Of a DNA stretch of 64,000 bases, positions 50,190-59,322 are shown one piece after another. The notes under the pieces are model-generated. The model was given only the letters and a program-made list of their open reading frames with translations, did not search any database and had not been told where the DNA came from. Numbering within the stretch: position 1 is the stretch's first letter; every line of letters begins with the position of its first letter. Origin of the DNA: Hymenobacter pini (GTDB lineage Bacteria > Bacteroidota > Bacteroidia > Cytophagales > Hymenobacteraceae); the NCBI RefSeq assembly GCF_020421205.1, contig NZ_JAIZZH010000001.1, positions 1,347,691 through 1,411,690 of the forward strand, written 5' to 3'. The position numbers and the translations under genes are program-made.

Positions 50190-50575
50190 ACCTGCGCGCG
50201 CTGGAGCAACGCGTGGACCTCTACCACGACGAGGCCGAGGCCCTGCACGGGGCCCTGAGCATGTACCACCGGCTGCTGGTCTGGCGCTCGGGCCAGCGGC
50301 CCCTGCTGCTGGAGGAGACCATGAGCATCCGCGCGACGCTGCGGGTGCGCGAGCGGCTGGAGGGGCTGCTGCGCGGCCCCTGGCCCCGCACGGCCCGCCT
50401 GGGGCGCAAGCCCCGCCGCTGGCGGGTGGAGTTTGATGAGCTGCTGCAGCTCAATGCCCTGCTGGTTGCGGGCGAGCTGTTTGCCCCGACCGTGGCCCAG
50501 CGCCCGGCGTTCGGGGCCCTGTACCTGAAGCTAAACCAGAAAGCGCTGAACCTGCAGGCGCATTTTCAGCTGTGA
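50186..50575 (+). CDS. Small hypothetical phage protein
   Basis: A 129-residue helical protein (MNLRALEQRVDLYHDEAEAL, LLLEETMSIRATLRVRERL), starting at an ATG that overlaps the previous stop. No family recognised. Confidence 0.6.
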   Translation: MNLRALEQRVDLYHDEAEALHGALSMYHRLLVWRSGQRPLLLEETMSIRATLRVRERLEGLLRGPWPRTARLGRKPRRWRVEFDELLQLNALLVAGELFAPTVAQRPAFGALYLKLNQKALNLQAHFQL

Positions 50576-50678
50576 GCCGGCAGGTGAGCGGCGGCCGTGA
50601 ACCGGGGGCGGGGCGGCGCTGGTTGCAATTCCGAAATGTCCTCTGAAAAGGAGCCGCCCTTCGGTAGGTTTGATCACT

Positions 50679-51254
50679 ATGCCAACGACTAGACAACCCG
50701 TTACCCCGCCTGTTTTTATTCTCTCGATTGCCGTGCGCTCGGCCGTGCTCAAATACCTGCTCAAGAAGATGAACCTGATCGGCAGGCAGGAGCCCTTCCG
50801 CCTGAGCAAAAGCAGCCAGGCCGGCCGCCTGCTTTACCATTTGCTGCGCAAACCCGAGCAGGACCGGCAGTATGACACGTCCGTGGGGCAGTACCCGCAG
50901 ACGCTCACGGTGGCCATTTCCAAGAAAATGGTCTGGCTCGATGGCTGCCGGCACCTGACGGCCCAGGCCATTCACGACTTCAACCGCCAGGTGGAGGACA
51001 TGCTGGAGGAGGAATTCTTAAGCTCCCTGCGCGTGCTGCGCGAGTACGGCGTGCCGATTGAGACCAAGCAGTACGCCAAGGATTTCATGGCGCTGTATGA
51101 CTTCACGGAGGACGACATCAGCCTGGACGCGCTGATCAAGGCCGACTACCGGCGGCGCAAGGCTGCCGGCCAGCGCCTGGCACCCGTAAAACCGGCGGTT
51201 TCAATGCCGAAATGTCCTGTGGCCTCCCGGCCCTTGCAGCCGGCCAATGTCTGA
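50679..51254 (+). CDS. Hypothetical phage protein
   Basis: A 191-residue protein. SIAVRSAVLKYLLKKMNLIG at the start, a middle PQTLTVAISKKMVWLDGCRH and a helical RQVEDMLEEEFLSSLRVLRE segment, then a basic C-terminus. Family unknown. The start codon is the ATG at 50679. Its 3' end overlaps the next gene by 8 bp. Confidence 0.6.
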   Translation: MPTTRQPVTPPVFILSIAVRSAVLKYLLKKMNLIGRQEPFRLSKSSQAGRLLYHLLRKPEQDRQYDTSVGQYPQTLTVAISKKMVWLDGCRHLTAQAIHDFNRQVEDMLEEEFLSSLRVLREYGVPIETKQYAKDFMALYDFTEDDISLDALIKADYRRRKAAGQRLAPVKPAVSMPKCPVASRPLQPANV

Positions 51255-51906
51255 GACGCACCCCTACCAGCTGCGCAACCTGGAGCAGGTGGCCGGCGAC
51301 AACCTGGGCGGCATCGAAACGTGCTGGTACGTGCCCGTGGAGCAGGTGCTGCAGGTACCCACGCCCGACGATCCGATCCTCTTCGACGACATCGAGCTGC
51401 GGGCCGGGGCCAACTGGTACCAGCTCTCGGCCGTGCTCGACTCCATCCGCTACAGCCAGCCCGGCAAGAAGGACCGGCACGGCGAGTATTTCCAGCCCAA
51501 GCTCACGGGCGTGCTGGCCAAGAACACCAGCGGGCTGGCCGCCGGCCTGGAGGCCATGCAGGGCCACCTTTACATGGTGCTCTACCGCGACCTGAGCGGC
51601 CAGGTCTGGCTGGTGGGCGACGTGGACGAGCCGCTCACCTGGAGCGAGGTGGTAACCACCGGCTCCGCAACCCAGCGCAACGAGGCCACCTTCACCTTCG
51701 CGGCCGACACCACCCGCCGGGCCCGGGCCTACTTCGGCACCTGGCAGGTGAGCGAGTACGGGCTCCATCAGCCGGTGGGCATGCAGCAGGGCCAGGGCGG
51801 CACCATTGAGCTGCGCACCCAGGGCGGCCAGCTGCTGGCCACCGTGCCGGCGGGCAAGCGCATCATTTTAAAATCCGGCTTTAAGCTTTCCTACCAGATC
51901 ATCTGA
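51247..51906 (+). CDS. Phage structural protein, tail-tube-like
   Basis: A 219-residue protein, strand-rich. It contains NLGGIETCWYVPVEQVLQVP, later KLTGVLAKNTSGLAAGLEAM and GHLYMVLYRDLSGQVWLVGD. The layout resembles that of the 57270 gene (GIQQTVYFI, GSFYILYADLDGATFMLG), so both may belong to the same fold, plausibly that of tail tube or tail completion proteins. Its stop overlaps the start of the next gene by one base. Confidence 0.6.
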   Translation: MSETHPYQLRNLEQVAGDNLGGIETCWYVPVEQVLQVPTPDDPILFDDIELRAGANWYQLSAVLDSIRYSQPGKKDRHGEYFQPKLTGVLAKNTSGLAAGLEAMQGHLYMVLYRDLSGQVWLVGDVDEPLTWSEVVTTGSATQRNEATFTFAADTTRRARAYFGTWQVSEYGLHQPVGMQQGQGGTIELRTQGGQLLATVPAGKRIILKSGFKLSYQII

Positions 51907-53729
51907 TGGCCACGACTACCGATGTGATGACGCCGGCGGCCTTCCTGGCCAAGTGGCGCCTGCGCTACCAGAACAACGACACCTTCCAGATCGGGGAGGC
52001 CGACCTGCGCGAGCAGGCCGAGGACATGACCAAAGCCTTCGTGGCCAGGGCCCAGCTCACGGTCAACTCCATCCGGGGCAACACGCTGCTGCTGGAAACG
52101 CTCGACGACTTGCCCCTGGTAGACTCGAACGTGCTGGCCGTGGGGCAGGGGGCCACTGTGGCCAACGCCACGGACATGGGCTCGGCCGCGGCCGGCGTGG
52201 AGGCCGGCCCGGCCAGCTTCCGCCTGATCAAGGATTCGACCGGGCCGCTGCTGGCCTACGTCAATAGCCTGCCCGCGACCACCCAGCGCGTGAAAGCCAG
52301 CTGGGTGCGCACCGATGGCTCGGAGCAGGACAAGGTGGGCTCGTACCCGGTGTTCATCGAGGAGGACCACTTCTACGACCCGGGCGACGTGTTTCAGTTC
52401 ACCTACCCGGATGGCTCGACGCTGCTGCACCAGGTAAACGAGCCAGCCCCGCGCAGCTACCAGAACCCGCTGCCCACCGGCCAGTCGGACGTGAACTACA
52501 CGGTCTTTGCCCCGCTGCCGGCCCCGGCCGCCACCGGCTACGTAGCGGGCACGGCCCTGCTGGAAGTGCAGAGCAGCGGCCAGTTTGTGGGCTCCACGGA
52601 CGTGCGCCTGTCCGCTACCCCCATAGCCCTGCGCATCGACGCGGCCGGCACCCTCACGCGCTACGCCACGGCCCAGCAGGCGCTGGACAGCATGCAGCTG
52701 GAAACGGATGCCTGCTACATCAGCGGCTACCACGCGTTTCTGCGCTTCTACCGCCCGGGCACCTACTACTGCACTGGCGCTGTGGTGGAGGGCGCGGATT
52801 TGGGCTACTACCCCAATGGGGACGTGCAAGGCCAGAAAATCACGGTGTACGGCCTGAGCTGGCGCAAGCGCCTGTGCCTGCTGGTACAGGGAGCCGGGCC
52901 CAGCACGTACCGGCTGGTGAACTGCACCGGTGGGCCCAATGCTTGGGTCGACTTCTTCCTGGGCTTCGGCCACCGCTACTACTCCCAGGGCGACGATGCG
53001 TGGACCTTCGAGGGCCTCCGGATGCACTATAGGGGTGCCTACGTGCCCTACATGCAGCCGCAACCCGGCGTGGGCACCGTGACCGGCCGCGGCTCGGGCC
53101 TGTTCCGCTACCCGGCCGGCGTAAACCCGGCGCAGGTCTGTAAGCTCTCGTTGCTGGATTGCGCCTTGAAGAGTGACTCCGGGCCCATCTTCAGCGGGGC
53201 CGCCTACCAGGCTGACACCATCCGCCTGCAGGGCTCAAGCACCGTCACGCCGGGTGGCGGCAAGCCGGTCGCGGAGTTTACCGACCTGCAAACGGGGACC
53301 GACATGACAGCTCCGACTCTGGCGGCACTACTGCTTGATGAGCGGCCGGTGCAGAGCGGGGGTACTGGTTCGGGCAACGTGGACCTGAGCAACTACTACA
53401 CAAAATCCGAGAGCAACACCCGCTTTGCCTCCTACCTGCAAATCCGCTCCACCGCCACCGCGCGGGTGCGGGAAGTGCCCGTGCCCTCGCCTCTGCAGAT
53501 TCAAAGTGAAACCCTGGACCTGAACGCGGCTAGCATCTCCTACCAGCTCGACCACAACACGCGGGTCGGAACGCGTCAGTATGGCACGCCTGACCAGACA
53601 CTGGCGCAGGTTAACGCGCTGCTGTCCAGCCTGAGCGCGGGCGAGCTGCTGGCGGGCGTAAAGCTCTACGTCAAGACCATTCCGAACGTGGCGGCCGACG
53701 CGGCCACGGTGGGCCTAACCCTGCTGTAA
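51906..53729 (+). CDS. Phage tail or appendage protein
   Basis: A 607-residue protein. The N-terminal region (SIRGNTLLLETLDDLPLVDS) precedes a long beta-rich part with a jelly-roll-like pattern (TYYCTGAVVEGADLGYYPNG). Near residue 497 it has NYYTKSESNTRFASYLQIRS, a motif typical of tail-fibre and appendage proteins. It is preceded and followed at once by other structural genes. Confidence 0.7.
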   Translation: MATTTDVMTPAAFLAKWRLRYQNNDTFQIGEADLREQAEDMTKAFVARAQLTVNSIRGNTLLLETLDDLPLVDSNVLAVGQGATVANATDMGSAAAGVEAGPASFRLIKDSTGPLLAYVNSLPATTQRVKASWVRTDGSEQDKVGSYPVFIEEDHFYDPGDVFQFTYPDGSTLLHQVNEPAPRSYQNPLPTGQSDVNYTVFAPLPAPAATGYVAGTALLEVQSSGQFVGSTDVRLSATPIALRIDAAGTLTRYATAQQALDSMQLETDACYISGYHAFLRFYRPGTYYCTGAVVEGADLGYYPNGDVQGQKITVYGLSWRKRLCLLVQGAGPSTYRLVNCTGGPNAWVDFFLGFGHRYYSQGDDAWTFEGLRMHYRGAYVPYMQPQPGVGTVTGRGSGLFRYPAGVNPAQVCKLSLLDCALKSDSGPIFSGAAYQADTIRLQGSSTVTPGGGKPVAEFTDLQTGTDMTAPTLAALLLDERPVQSGGTGSGNVDLSNYYTKSESNTRFASYLQIRSTATARVREVPVPSPLQIQSETLDLNAASISYQLDHNTRVGTRQYGTPDQTLAQVNALLSSLSAGELLAGVKLYVKTIPNVAADAATVGLTLL

Positions 53730-54413
53730 ATGAACCTGCAATTCCTCACCGCTGACCTGAATAGTTTCCCAGGCGAGGCGGCACAGATCGATAAAACCCG
53801 CTTCGCTACTTTCCTGGAAGCGGATTCGGCGGGCAATACCGCCACGCAGTGGCTCGACCAGAGTGGCCACGGCAAGGACGCGGTGGCCAATGCCGCCTTC
53901 AACCTCACGTTGGATGCGCAGGGCCGCGCCTGCTATGAGGCCACGGGCACGCAACTGTTCTCGCTGTCCACGCTGCGGGCCGTCCCCTCGGATTACACGG
54001 TGTACCTGGTAGTGCGCAAAAGCAGCGGGACGGGGGTACGCCTGGTCGACAGCGTGAGTGACAGGTGGATTGTGCAGGTGAGCGAAGGAGCAGTGCTCTA
54101 TAACAGCGTGGGCGGCACCATGACCAACTACATCATGCCCCCCGACGACGTGCTGCGCCTGCTGGTGGTGCGACTCAACAGTGCGGGGGCGACGCTGCTG
54201 GTCAATGGTGTGATTGAGGCCAATGGCCAGTGGGTGCAGCAGCCCACCACCAGCCCGACCTACCTGGGTGGCACCCCGGATGGGGGTGGCCTCTACGGGG
54301 CTCTACGCGGGGGGTGGTACGCATTCGGGCTGGTGGTAGGCAATGACACAGATGCCCAGATTGAAGAGGTGCGCCAGTACTTTGCTGCCAAGCTGGGCAC
54401 CTCTTTCCTGTAA
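53730..54413 (+). CDS. Phage protein with concanavalin-like (LamG) domain
   Basis: A 227-residue protein with a jelly-roll-like domain: WLDQSGHGKDAVANAAFNLT, then YTVYLVVRKSSGTGVRLVDS and LLVVRLNSAGATLLVNGVIE. These fit a LamG/concanavalin-like fold used for carbohydrate or surface binding in phage tails. It starts one base after the 51906 gene. Confidence 0.7.
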   Translation: MNLQFLTADLNSFPGEAAQIDKTRFATFLEADSAGNTATQWLDQSGHGKDAVANAAFNLTLDAQGRACYEATGTQLFSLSTLRAVPSDYTVYLVVRKSSGTGVRLVDSVSDRWIVQVSEGAVLYNSVGGTMTNYIMPPDDVLRLLVVRLNSAGATLLVNGVIEANGQWVQQPTTSPTYLGGTPDGGGLYGALRGGWYAFGLVVGNDTDAQIEEVRQYFAAKLGTSFL

Positions 54414-54434
54414 CCCTACTGCACATCCTGATTC

Positions 54435-54464
54435 AAGCCCCGCCCACCCCGGCGGGGCTTTTTT
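54435..54464 (+). terminator. Rho-independent terminator
   Basis: AAGCCCCGCC and its exact complement with a 6-nt loop and a T run; ends the tail-gene transcript. Confidence 0.9.
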
Positions 54465-54520
54465 GTGTCCTTCGCGAGGCCCAGCCTGACTGGCAGATTT
54501 GCATCGATCAATACCAGCTG

Positions 54521-55423
54521 ATGCAAAACAGTCTCATCCTACGTGCTATTCTGGGCGGTCGGTTCCTTATCGAGGAATCGGCTGCCCAGTCCTATTTGCC
54601 CCTGGTGGCCTCGCTGCTCAACGGCACCTTCAAGGCCGAAGACTGGACCCAACCCCGGCTGCTGGCCAGTTCTACGGCCTTCCACGGCATTGCCTTCGAC
54701 GCCACCAGCCTCTTCTTCGAGGGCTATGGCAGCCTGAACGAGATGCCGCCCAACAGCATCAGCGTGCTCAGTGTGGACGGCGTGCTGATGGAGGAGGATA
54801 GCTGCTTTTCGGCCGGTACGCGCACGATGGGCCAGCGTATTGAGGAAGCTGACAGCCATTCGAGCATCGTGGGCCACCTGGCCTACGTGAACACGCCCGG
54901 CGGCACGGTGGCCGGCATCGAGCGGTTTTCCAGCATCGTGGCCGCGACCCAAAAGCCATTCGTGGTGCTGGCCACGCAGCTGTGCTCGGCCGGCGTGTGG
55001 GGCTTCTGCGGGGCCGACCACATCATGATGGAAGGCCGCACGGCCCTGGCCGGCTCCATCGGCACCAAGTTCGACACGGCCGATTACAGCGAGTATTTCA
55101 AGATGCAGGGCATCACGCTGCACTCGCATACGGCCACCAAGAGCTTCAACAAGAATGCGGCCTTCGATGCTGCTGCTGCCGGCGACCCGGAGCCGCTGCG
55201 GGCCCAGCTGCTCGACCCCATCAACGAGGTATTCCTGAGCACGGTGGAGCAGTACCGGGGCGAGAAGCTGCCCAAGGATGCTGCCCAGCGTGCCGAGGTG
55301 CTCAGCGGCATGTGCTACCTGGGCGACCGGCTCGTGGAGCTGGGCCTGGCCGACTCGGTGGGCACGATGCAGCAGGCCCTGCAGCTCTGCTTTGATCTGG
55401 CCGCTGAACAGATCCCTTCCTAA
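54521..55423 (+). CDS. Phage prohead protease, S49 (SppA/ClpP-like) family
   Basis: A 300-residue serine protease. Motifs: YVNTPGGTVAGIERFSSIV (substrate side), LATQLCSAGVWGFCGADHIM with Ser156 as the likely nucleophile, and TATKSFNKNAAF with Lys207 or Lys211 as base. The layout matches phage S49 prohead proteases that ripen the capsid. It starts the head module (protease, scaffold, capsid). Confidence 0.9.
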   Translation: MQNSLILRAILGGRFLIEESAAQSYLPLVASLLNGTFKAEDWTQPRLLASSTAFHGIAFDATSLFFEGYGSLNEMPPNSISVLSVDGVLMEEDSCFSAGTRTMGQRIEEADSHSSIVGHLAYVNTPGGTVAGIERFSSIVAATQKPFVVLATQLCSAGVWGFCGADHIMMEGRTALAGSIGTKFDTADYSEYFKMQGITLHSHTATKSFNKNAAFDAAAAGDPEPLRAQLLDPINEVFLSTVEQYRGEKLPKDAAQRAEVLSGMCYLGDRLVELGLADSVGTMQQALQLCFDLAAEQIPS

Positions 55424-55453
55424 GACTTTTTTTCACCCCAAACCCCCAATCCT

Positions 55454-55861
55454 ATGTCGCTATTTGGCGCAAAATCGAAGTTCCCGAAGCTGGAAGCACT
55501 GTCGGGAAAAACCACCATCACGGCCGAGGAGGCCAGCGCCGCCAACGAGGAGTTGCGCGCCGCCGGCATCACCACGGCCGCCCTGATCACGGAGGGCAAC
55601 TACAACGCCCTGGCCGAAAAAGCCAGCAAGCTGGGCGCTGTAGAAAAGCAGGTAACGGACCTGACTGCTTCTAACAACGACCTGACTACGAAGCTGGCCG
55701 CTTCGGAGAAGGAAGTGGCCCGCCTCGGTGCGCTGGGTGGCGACAAGCCTACGGATGCTACAAAGAAGGACGGCGACAAGCAGGAAGAGGGTACGAAGGC
55801 ATCGAGCTTCTTCGACCCCAACGCAGAGCATAACCTGGAAGCCGCCAAGCTGCTCAGCTAA
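55454..55861 (+). CDS. Scaffold-like phage protein
   Basis: A 135-residue protein with a coiled middle (LAEKASKLGAVEKQVTDLTA, then LTTKLAASEKEVARLGAL) and an acidic, flexible end (KPTDATKKDGDKQEEGTKAS). The place between prohead protease and capsid gene and the coiled-coil plus charged tail fit a head scaffold. Inferred from context. Confidence 0.7.
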   Translation: MSLFGAKSKFPKLEALSGKTTITAEEASAANEELRAAGITTAALITEGNYNALAEKASKLGAVEKQVTDLTASNNDLTTKLAASEKEVARLGALGGDKPTDATKKDGDKQEEGTKASSFFDPNAEHNLEAAKLLS

Positions 55862-55912
55862 GCGGCAGCACCTCGGTACATCCATTTCTTCACGTTTTAT
55901 TCTTACCCCACT

Positions 55913-56923
55913 ATGGCTATCAATGCCACTCAATTAAAGGCCGAACTGGGCGCGTATGCCCGCACCAACAACAAAGAGGTGCGCAGCATGGCCTACCAGA
56001 AGTCGGTAACGGCCGGCTACATGCGTACCGTCGCCGCCATCAAGGGCAAATTCCCGGCCTTGCAGGCAATTACCGGCCACGTTGTGCAGGGTTTCAAGTC
56101 GGTATGGAATCCGCTGGGCGTAACGGAGTTTCGGGTAAACGAGCTGGTGAATTACCGCCAGAAGGTCAACTACCCGATTAAGCCGGACGATATTCAGTCT
56201 TCCTGGCTCTCACATCTCTATGAGGAGAACAAGAAGCCCCAGGACATGCCCATTTCTAAGTACATCATCGACTCGCAGTTGATGACGAAGGTGGTGGATG
56301 ACCGGGAGTACCTGCTCTGCCGTGGCGTGTATGACGCCAACGATCTGGGCACGTTCGGCAAGTCGATGAACGGTATCGTGAAGATTATCGAACTGGGCTT
56401 GGCCGCTAACAGCGAAAACCCGGTGTACCAGATTCCGATGGAAGCGGTGACCGTGGCCAACATCACCGATCAGGTAACCGAGTTCGAGCTGGCCTTGCCC
56501 GAAGTCATCAAAGGCTTCGTGAAGCGCATCTACATGTCCAGCAGCAACCTGGAGCGGTACCGCTTGGACTTCTTCAAGAAGTACGGCTCGTATCCCACCT
56601 ATACGGCCAACCAGGGCTTCAAAACGATCCTGGGTAACCGGGAGCTGATTGGTCTGCCGGGCCTGAATGGCACCGACCTGATCTTCACCACGCCCGACGA
56701 CAACTTCCTGCGTCTGATCGATCTGAACGACGAGCCGGTGATTACCGACGTGCAGGCCCAGGACTACGACGTGAAGATTTTCATGGAGTGGTGGGAAGGA
56801 GTGGCCTTCTGGACCAACCAGCTGGTGTGCGCCGGCGTCATCGGTGGCAACATCACCGGTCTGGCTCCGGCCGGGGCTAACGAGAAGTACTATAACACCC
56901 CCGCCGTAGTCGCCCAGCCCTAA
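55913..56923 (+). CDS. Major capsid protein
   Basis: A 336-residue protein following protease and scaffold. It has features of a HK97-like fold: an N-terminal helical part (KSVTAGYMRTVAAIKGKFPA), an axial-type core (FVKRIYMSSSNLERYRLDFF), and a C-terminal PDDNFLRLIDLNDEPVITDV with DYDVKIFMEWWEGVAFWTNQ. No homologue could be checked; the assignment rests on position and size. Confidence 0.75.
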   Translation: MAINATQLKAELGAYARTNNKEVRSMAYQKSVTAGYMRTVAAIKGKFPALQAITGHVVQGFKSVWNPLGVTEFRVNELVNYRQKVNYPIKPDDIQSSWLSHLYEENKKPQDMPISKYIIDSQLMTKVVDDREYLLCRGVYDANDLGTFGKSMNGIVKIIELGLAANSENPVYQIPMEAVTVANITDQVTEFELALPEVIKGFVKRIYMSSSNLERYRLDFFKKYGSYPTYTANQGFKTILGNRELIGLPGLNGTDLIFTTPDDNFLRLIDLNDEPVITDVQAQDYDVKIFMEWWEGVAFWTNQLVCAGVIGGNITGLAPAGANEKYYNTPAVVAQP

Positions 56924-56982
56924 TCTGATACGATAACCCGCCCACCTGGCCACCCTGTCAGGTGGGCACATTGTAGTGCCGT

Positions 56983-57267
56983 ATGCCACTTAAAGTAACA
57001 ATCACCTCCGAGACCAAAACCAAGGGCATCTTCAACGCCACCGGCGTGGTGACCAATCCGGATGGCTCGGAGAAGGGCAAAGCCAAAGTGCTGGTGCAGG
57101 CCGGCGAAAAAGGGCCCCGCCTGGTGGTGTCCACCGAAGCCAAAACCGTCATCTGCAGCAATGAGGTGAAGGAGTACAAGAGCTTCGACGGCCCCACCAT
57201 CGAAACGGTGCCGCAGCTGGCGAAGGACGTTGAGCTGACCTTCTCTAACCTCCTTTACGCTATCTAG
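56983..57267 (+). CDS. Small phage structural protein
   Basis: A 94-residue strand-rich protein (VTITSETKTKGIFNATGVVT, VLVQAGEKGPRLVVSTEAKT). It follows the capsid gene and precedes a tail-tube-like gene, so a decoration or head-completion role is possible. Two bases separate it from the next gene. Confidence 0.6.
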   Translation: MPLKVTITSETKTKGIFNATGVVTNPDGSEKGKAKVLVQAGEKGPRLVVSTEAKTVICSNEVKEYKSFDGPTIETVPQLAKDVELTFSNLLYAI

Positions 57268-57269
57268 CC

Positions 57270-57842
57270 GTGCCTGATTTCGTTCTAGAAGACATCGAGT
57301 GGGCCGAAGGCCAGGACAACACCGCCGGCATTCAGCAGACGGTGTACTTCATCCGCAAGTCGGATGTGCAGGAGTTTCCCGCCCTGCCCAAGTTTGAGGG
57401 AGCCACCTCGCTGAAAGATCTGGCCATCGTACCCGGCGACATCAAGCTGAAGGAAGGCAAGAAGGCCATCGGCTTCTACTGCACGCTGGAGAAGTCCGGG
57501 GCCACCTCGGAAACCCAGGGCGAGATGGATGGCATGTCGTTCAAGAACGCGCTGAAGCTGTTCCATCCCGGCAACACGGCCGAGGCTGACGGTTTCGCCC
57601 GTTTCGCCAAGAACGGCTCGTTCTACATCCTGTATGCTGACCTAGATGGGGCTACCTTCATGCTGGGCCACCCGGGCTATCCGGCCAAAATGGTAGCCGC
57701 CCCCGGCACCACGGGCGAGAAGACGGCCGACGCCAAAGGCCGCACCTACACCTTCCAGAGCGTCTGGAGCGGGCCCACGCCGCGCTTCACGGGCAAGGTG
57801 ATGGTAGGTTCCACCGAACAGGTGCTGGTGTTCCTGGCGTAA
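57270..57842 (+). CDS. Tail-tube-like phage protein
   Basis: A 190-residue protein with a GTG start two bases after the previous stop. Strand-rich: QQTVYFIRKSDVQEFPALPK, GFYCTLEKSGATSETQGEMD, and NGSFYILYADLDGATFMLGH. Its layout resembles the 51247 gene. A tail-tube or neck protein is the likely role, from context. Confidence 0.65.
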   Translation: MPDFVLEDIEWAEGQDNTAGIQQTVYFIRKSDVQEFPALPKFEGATSLKDLAIVPGDIKLKEGKKAIGFYCTLEKSGATSETQGEMDGMSFKNALKLFHPGNTAEADGFARFAKNGSFYILYADLDGATFMLGHPGYPAKMVAAPGTTGEKTADAKGRTYTFQSVWSGPTPRFTGKVMVGSTEQVLVFLA

Positions 57843-57890
57843 CGTGCTGGCAGATAAGAAGTGGTAGCCCCGCTGCCACTGCCCAGAAAG

Positions 57891-57920
57891 GCCCCCGGCG
57901 CTTGCCGGGGGCTTTTTTTT
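57891..57920 (+). terminator. Rho-independent terminator
   Basis: GCCCCCGGC and complement, short loop, eight T's; ends the head module. Confidence 0.9.
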
Positions 57921-57945
57921 GTCGTGTTTCGCCTAGCTTTGGCCT

Positions 57946-58665
57946 ATGAAATATCTACTTGGTTTATCTGCTACTGTTTTACTGGCTGGCAACGCTCAAG
58001 GACAGGTCAACTTGAACGTAGGTCCCAGAATTGGTCTGAACGTGGCAACCGCTCGCTATGAAGCCTCTGATCGTATATTCAACACCACTTCGCTGATTGC
58101 AGGAGAAGCCGGAGCTATGGCGACCATTAGTCGGAACCATGTTGCACTACAGGTATCTGCTCTCTATGCCCAGAAAGGCTTTCGATTTGATCAGGAATTT
58201 CGTGACCCAAGCACCTACCAGAGGAGCAAGCAGATGTACCGGCTTAATTATCTGACCATCCCTGTGAGTGTTGCCTACTCGCAGCGTCCTAATGGGCAAG
58301 GATTCCAAGTATTTACTGGTGGCTATGCCGCAATGCTGTTAAACGGCCAACACACATTTGACGACTATACGGATGTCTATGGAAACATACACACGGTAAA
58401 AGGCGATTTGGATGTGCGGATAGATGATGTAGTGGAACTGAAAGAAGGAGGAATAGCCTCGAAAAGATTTGATGCTGGCGTGCAGGCGGGTATAGGCTAT
58501 GGGTATAATCACTGGTTGCTACAGATTGGCTATAGCTACGGACTGAGAGACGTCGGCGCCGAATATCGTCAGTCAGACAATACCAGCCTATATGCTATTC
58601 ACTTCGAAAATCGCGTCGCTCAGCTATCTGTCGCCTACCTATTCGGAGTAAACAGGAAAGAATAA
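57946..58665 (+). CDS. Outer-membrane beta-barrel protein, phage-borne (moron)
   Basis: A 239-residue protein with a signal peptide (MKYLLGLSATVLLAGNAQGQ). It has barrel-like strands (VNLNVGPRIGLNVATARYEA, LQVSALYAQKGFRFDQEF, YGYNHWLLQIGYSYGLRDVG) and ends FENRVAQLSVAYLFGVNRKE, typical of PorT-like/OMP_b-brl proteins. It is more AT-rich than its phage neighbours and lies between its own terminator signals, with a TAGCTTTG -7-like box at 57934-57941. Such morons can change the host envelope. Confidence 0.75.
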   Translation: MKYLLGLSATVLLAGNAQGQVNLNVGPRIGLNVATARYEASDRIFNTTSLIAGEAGAMATISRNHVALQVSALYAQKGFRFDQEFRDPSTYQRSKQMYRLNYLTIPVSVAYSQRPNGQGFQVFTGGYAAMLLNGQHTFDDYTDVYGNIHTVKGDLDVRIDDVVELKEGGIASKRFDAGVQAGIGYGYNHWLLQIGYSYGLRDVGAEYRQSDNTSLYAIHFENRVAQLSVAYLFGVNRKE

Positions 58666-58681
58666 TGTGAGTAAGAGAACA

Positions 58682-58711
58682 AAGCCTCCGGTACATTTTG
58701 GGGGCTTTTTT
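58682..58711 (+). terminator. Weak hairpin terminator
   Basis: AAGCCTCC ... GGGGGCTT arms with mismatches followed by T's, after the beta-barrel gene. Confidence 0.55.
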
Positions 58712-58757
58712 CGTAAAAGGGATGCGTTAACTTGCCTTGAATTTCTACTAGGAGTTT

Positions 58758-59258
58758 ATGAAACCAGCTCTATACCTACTAGGCTTTGCCGTCCTGATTG
58801 CATCCTGTACGCATGATTCGGAACCGAAGCCCACGCCAGAGGAACCAGGAGAGTACAAGGGTATCTGGAAGCTGGAAGGAAAGCGTCGGCGCGACTATCA
58901 CCGGGCCGATAACGAGTTTGTTGGGGAGTATGTAGAGTCCACCCATTTTCCGGATGACAATACAGATTACTTTGTATTTACTCCTAGCGCATCCACAATG
59001 AAGCTTGCGCATACCCAGCCAAAGGGGACCAATCTGGATACGATGTTCATAGGGCCATTTAGCTATTATGGAACCCAGCAGAGTCTAACAATAGATCATC
59101 AGGGCTCCATGTATGGTCCTGTTCAGCCAACTGCCCAGGGGTGGTATGCTTATACCGTGAAGAAATTCACCCGGAAAGAATTAGAGCTGGAGTTTCGCAG
59201 AGAGTCTAGCCTATCAACGTATTCAGTTCACTATTATACCTACGTCCGGGTGAAGTAA
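58758..59258 (+). CDS. Lipoprotein, phage-borne (moron)
   Basis: A 166-residue lipoprotein (MKPALYLLGFAVLIASC, Cys17). The mature part, YKGIWKLEGKRRRDYHRADN, has the LxGxW-like start seen in the lipoprotein genes at 39833 and 41595, so a small lipocalin-like barrel is plausible. More AT-rich than the phage core genes; second gene of the moron pair. Function unknown. Confidence 0.7.
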   Translation: MKPALYLLGFAVLIASCTHDSEPKPTPEEPGEYKGIWKLEGKRRRDYHRADNEFVGEYVESTHFPDDNTDYFVFTPSASTMKLAHTQPKGTNLDTMFIGPFSYYGTQQSLTIDHQGSMYGPVQPTAQGWYAYTVKKFTRKELELEFRRESSLSTYSVHYYTYVRVK

Positions 59259-59322
59259 CCGGTAGCTCCGGGGGCTTTTTTTCGTCCTTCACTTTTGGTA
59301 ATTGCCGGTCGAATTTTGGGGT

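Noticed and set aside
51891..53063. 390-codon minus-strand open frame in the appendage gene
   Set aside because: Antisense to a well supported phage gene and rich in Ala, Gly, Val and His, as expected for a shadow.
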